This document shows, one piece after another, positions 63,086-64,000 of a DNA stretch of 64,000 nucleotides. Source of the DNA: Tenrec ecaudatus (lineage: Eukaryota; Chordata; Mammalia; Afrosoricida; Tenrecidae); the NCBI RefSeq assembly GCF_050624435.1, contig NW_027457738.1, positions 560,501-624,500 of the forward strand, in the 5' to 3' direction. Position numbers and translations under genes: made by a program. Position 1 is the first letter of the stretch; every line of letters begins with the position of its first letter. The notes under the pieces were generated by a model that saw nothing but the letters and a program-made list of their open reading frames with translations, made no database searches and was not told where the DNA came from.

Positions 63086-64000
63086 TAGGGAACCTATATT
63101 GTCCAAGTGCCCGCTAGGGAACTTATATAGTCCAAGGGCCCGCTAGGGAACCTACATAGTCCAAGTGCACGTTAGTTAACCTAGATAGCCCAAGTGCCCG
63201 CATGGTAACCTAGATAGTCCAACAGCCCGGTAGGTAACCTACATACTCCAAGTACCCGCTAGGTAACGTAGATAGTTCAAGTGCCAGCTAGGTAACCTAG
63301 ATAGTCCAAGTGCCCGCTAGGTAACCTACAAAGTCTAAGTGCCCGCTAGGTAATCTATATAGTCCAAATGCCCGTTAGGGAGCCTACATAGTCCAAATGC
63401 CCGCTAGGTAACGTAGATAGTCCAAGGGCCCGCTAGGTAACCTACATAGTCCTAGTGCCCCCTCGTTAACCTACATTCTCCAAGTGCCCGATAGGGAACC
63501 TACATAGTCCAAGTGCCCGCTAGGTAACCTACATAGTCCAAGTACCCGCTAGTTAACCTAGATCGTCCAAGTGCACGCTAGTTAACCTACATAGTCCAAG
63601 GGCCCTCTAGTTAAACTATATAGTCCAAGTGCCCACTAGGGAACCTACATAGTCAAAGTGCCCGCTAGGGAACCTACATAGTCCAAGTGCCCTCTAGTTA
63701 ACCTAGATAGTCCAAATGCCCGCTAGTTAACCTAGATAGTCCAAGTGCCCGCTAGTTAACCAGGATCATCAAAGTGCCCTCTAGTTAACTTACATAGTCC
63801 AAAGGCCTGCTAGTTAACCTACTTAGAGCAAGGGCCCGCTAGTTAACCTTGATAGTCCAAGTGCCCGCTAGTTAACCTACATAGTCCAAGTTCCCGCTAG
63901 GTAACCTAGACAGTCCAAGTGACCATTAGGTTACCTACATAGTCCAAGTGCCCGTTCGTTAACCTACATAGTCCAAATGCCCGCTAGGTAACGTAGATAG
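63086..64000. repeat. HOR F copy 2, cut by the window end
   Basis: It repeats the first 915 bp of F1 with only scattered substitutions (CTTATATAG near 63122 against CTTACATAG in F1). It runs through the CGCATGG, GGTAGG, GGGAGCC, CCCTCGTTAACC and AGGATCATC variants in the same order. The window ends inside a unit reading CTAGGTAACGTAGATAG, so the HOR and the array continue to the right. Confidence 0.88.

Larger units (their letters stand above)
1..64000. repeat. 29-bp tandem satellite array filling the window
   Basis: The same unit recurs head to tail, always in the same orientation, from the first base to the last. Its three blocks are CCTAGATAG, TCCAAGTGCCC and GCTAGTTAA, 29 bp in total and about 48% GC. 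Exact examples are 10700-10728 (G form) and 2020-2048 (C form). Most units are 29 bp. Recurrent 28-bp classes lack one base, for example those reading AAGGTCAGCTAG, AATGCCCGATAG, GCCCGTAGGG or GTGCCGCTAG. The array enters and leaves the window in mid-array, so its true length is unknown. No stretch over 300 bp lacks the unit, and no gene, RNA gene or mobile element interrupts it. Long gene-free satellite of this kind is typical of eukaryotic heterochromatin. I do not recognise the family. Confidence 0.98.

Noticed and set aside
1..64000. CRISPR array (repeat length of 29 bp is in the usual range)
   Set aside because: Units abut directly with no unique spacers, vary internally, and there are no cas genes or leader.
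1..64000. Telomeric repeat, because TTAGGG occurs in the CCCGTTAGGGAACC units
   Set aside because: TTAGGG appears once per such unit and is never in tandem. It is the GTTAGGG variant of the usual GCTAGTT segment.
1..64000. CENP-B box (TTCG, four bases, A, two bases, CGGG) in the CGTTCGTTAACC units
   Set aside because: TTCG occurs, but the A at the required place and the CGGG half are missing on both strands in the units inspected.
1..64000. TATA-like promoters in the CCTATATAGTCC units
   Set aside because: These are single-base variants of CTACATAG/CTAGATAG copied with the HORs. No gene lies downstream and no other promoter element is seen.
1..64000. Transposon or retroelement insertion, rRNA or tRNA gene hidden in the array
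   Set aside because: Reading from end to end I found no break in the 28/29-bp rhythm long enough to hold one, no terminal inverted repeats with target-site duplications, and no conserved RNA motifs.

Overview
The whole 64 kb window is one uninterrupted satellite DNA array. It is built from a 29-bp unit in head-to-tail orientation and runs off both ends of the window. I find no protein-coding gene, rRNA, tRNA, transposon or unique sequence anywhere in it. This kind of DNA points to constitutive heterochromatin (centromeric, pericentromeric or subtelomeric) of a eukaryotic chromosome, assembled from long reads. Features arguing against bacteria are: tens of kilobases without a gene, one or two CTAG tetramers per unit (CTAG is usually rare in bacteria), and frequent CpG-decay variants. 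I do not recognise the satellite family and cannot name the species.

The unit can be read as CCTAGATAG, then TCCAAGTGCCC, then GCTAGTTAA. It comes in two main forms, with G or C at base 5 (CTAGATAG or CTACATAG), which often alternate so that a 58-bp dimer is visible. The tail varies between GTTAA, GGTAA and GGGAA. The single standard CpG is often seen as CpA or TpG.

Diagnostic variant units reveal a nested higher-order repeat (HOR) structure. (1) 1-1664: short HORs of 288, 405, 433 and 433 bp. (2) 1665 to about 23640: four copies of a 5.1-6.1 kb HOR (A1-A4). (3) About 22714-39980: two copies of an 8.4-8.9 kb HOR (B1, B2). (4) 39736 to about 41030: a 696-bp (24-unit) duplication. (5) About 41075-47300: a 5.9-kb HOR (D1) that contains its own 1.6-kb duplication. 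(6) About 47306-55020: 2.3-2.55 kb HORs (D2-D4 and a partial copy). (7) About 55025-59536: two 2256-bp copies (E1, E2). (8) 59537-64000: a 3475-bp HOR (F1) and the start of another.

Length differences between HOR copies can be accounted for, often to the base, by gain or loss of whole 28/29-bp units plus rare slippage of 4-8 bp. The array therefore grows by in-register unequal exchange at several nested scales. The most useful content of the window is this duplication history, the CpG-decay signature, and the toggling of a GATA-type motif between the two unit forms. There is no operon or gene network here, and I did not find a novel gene system.
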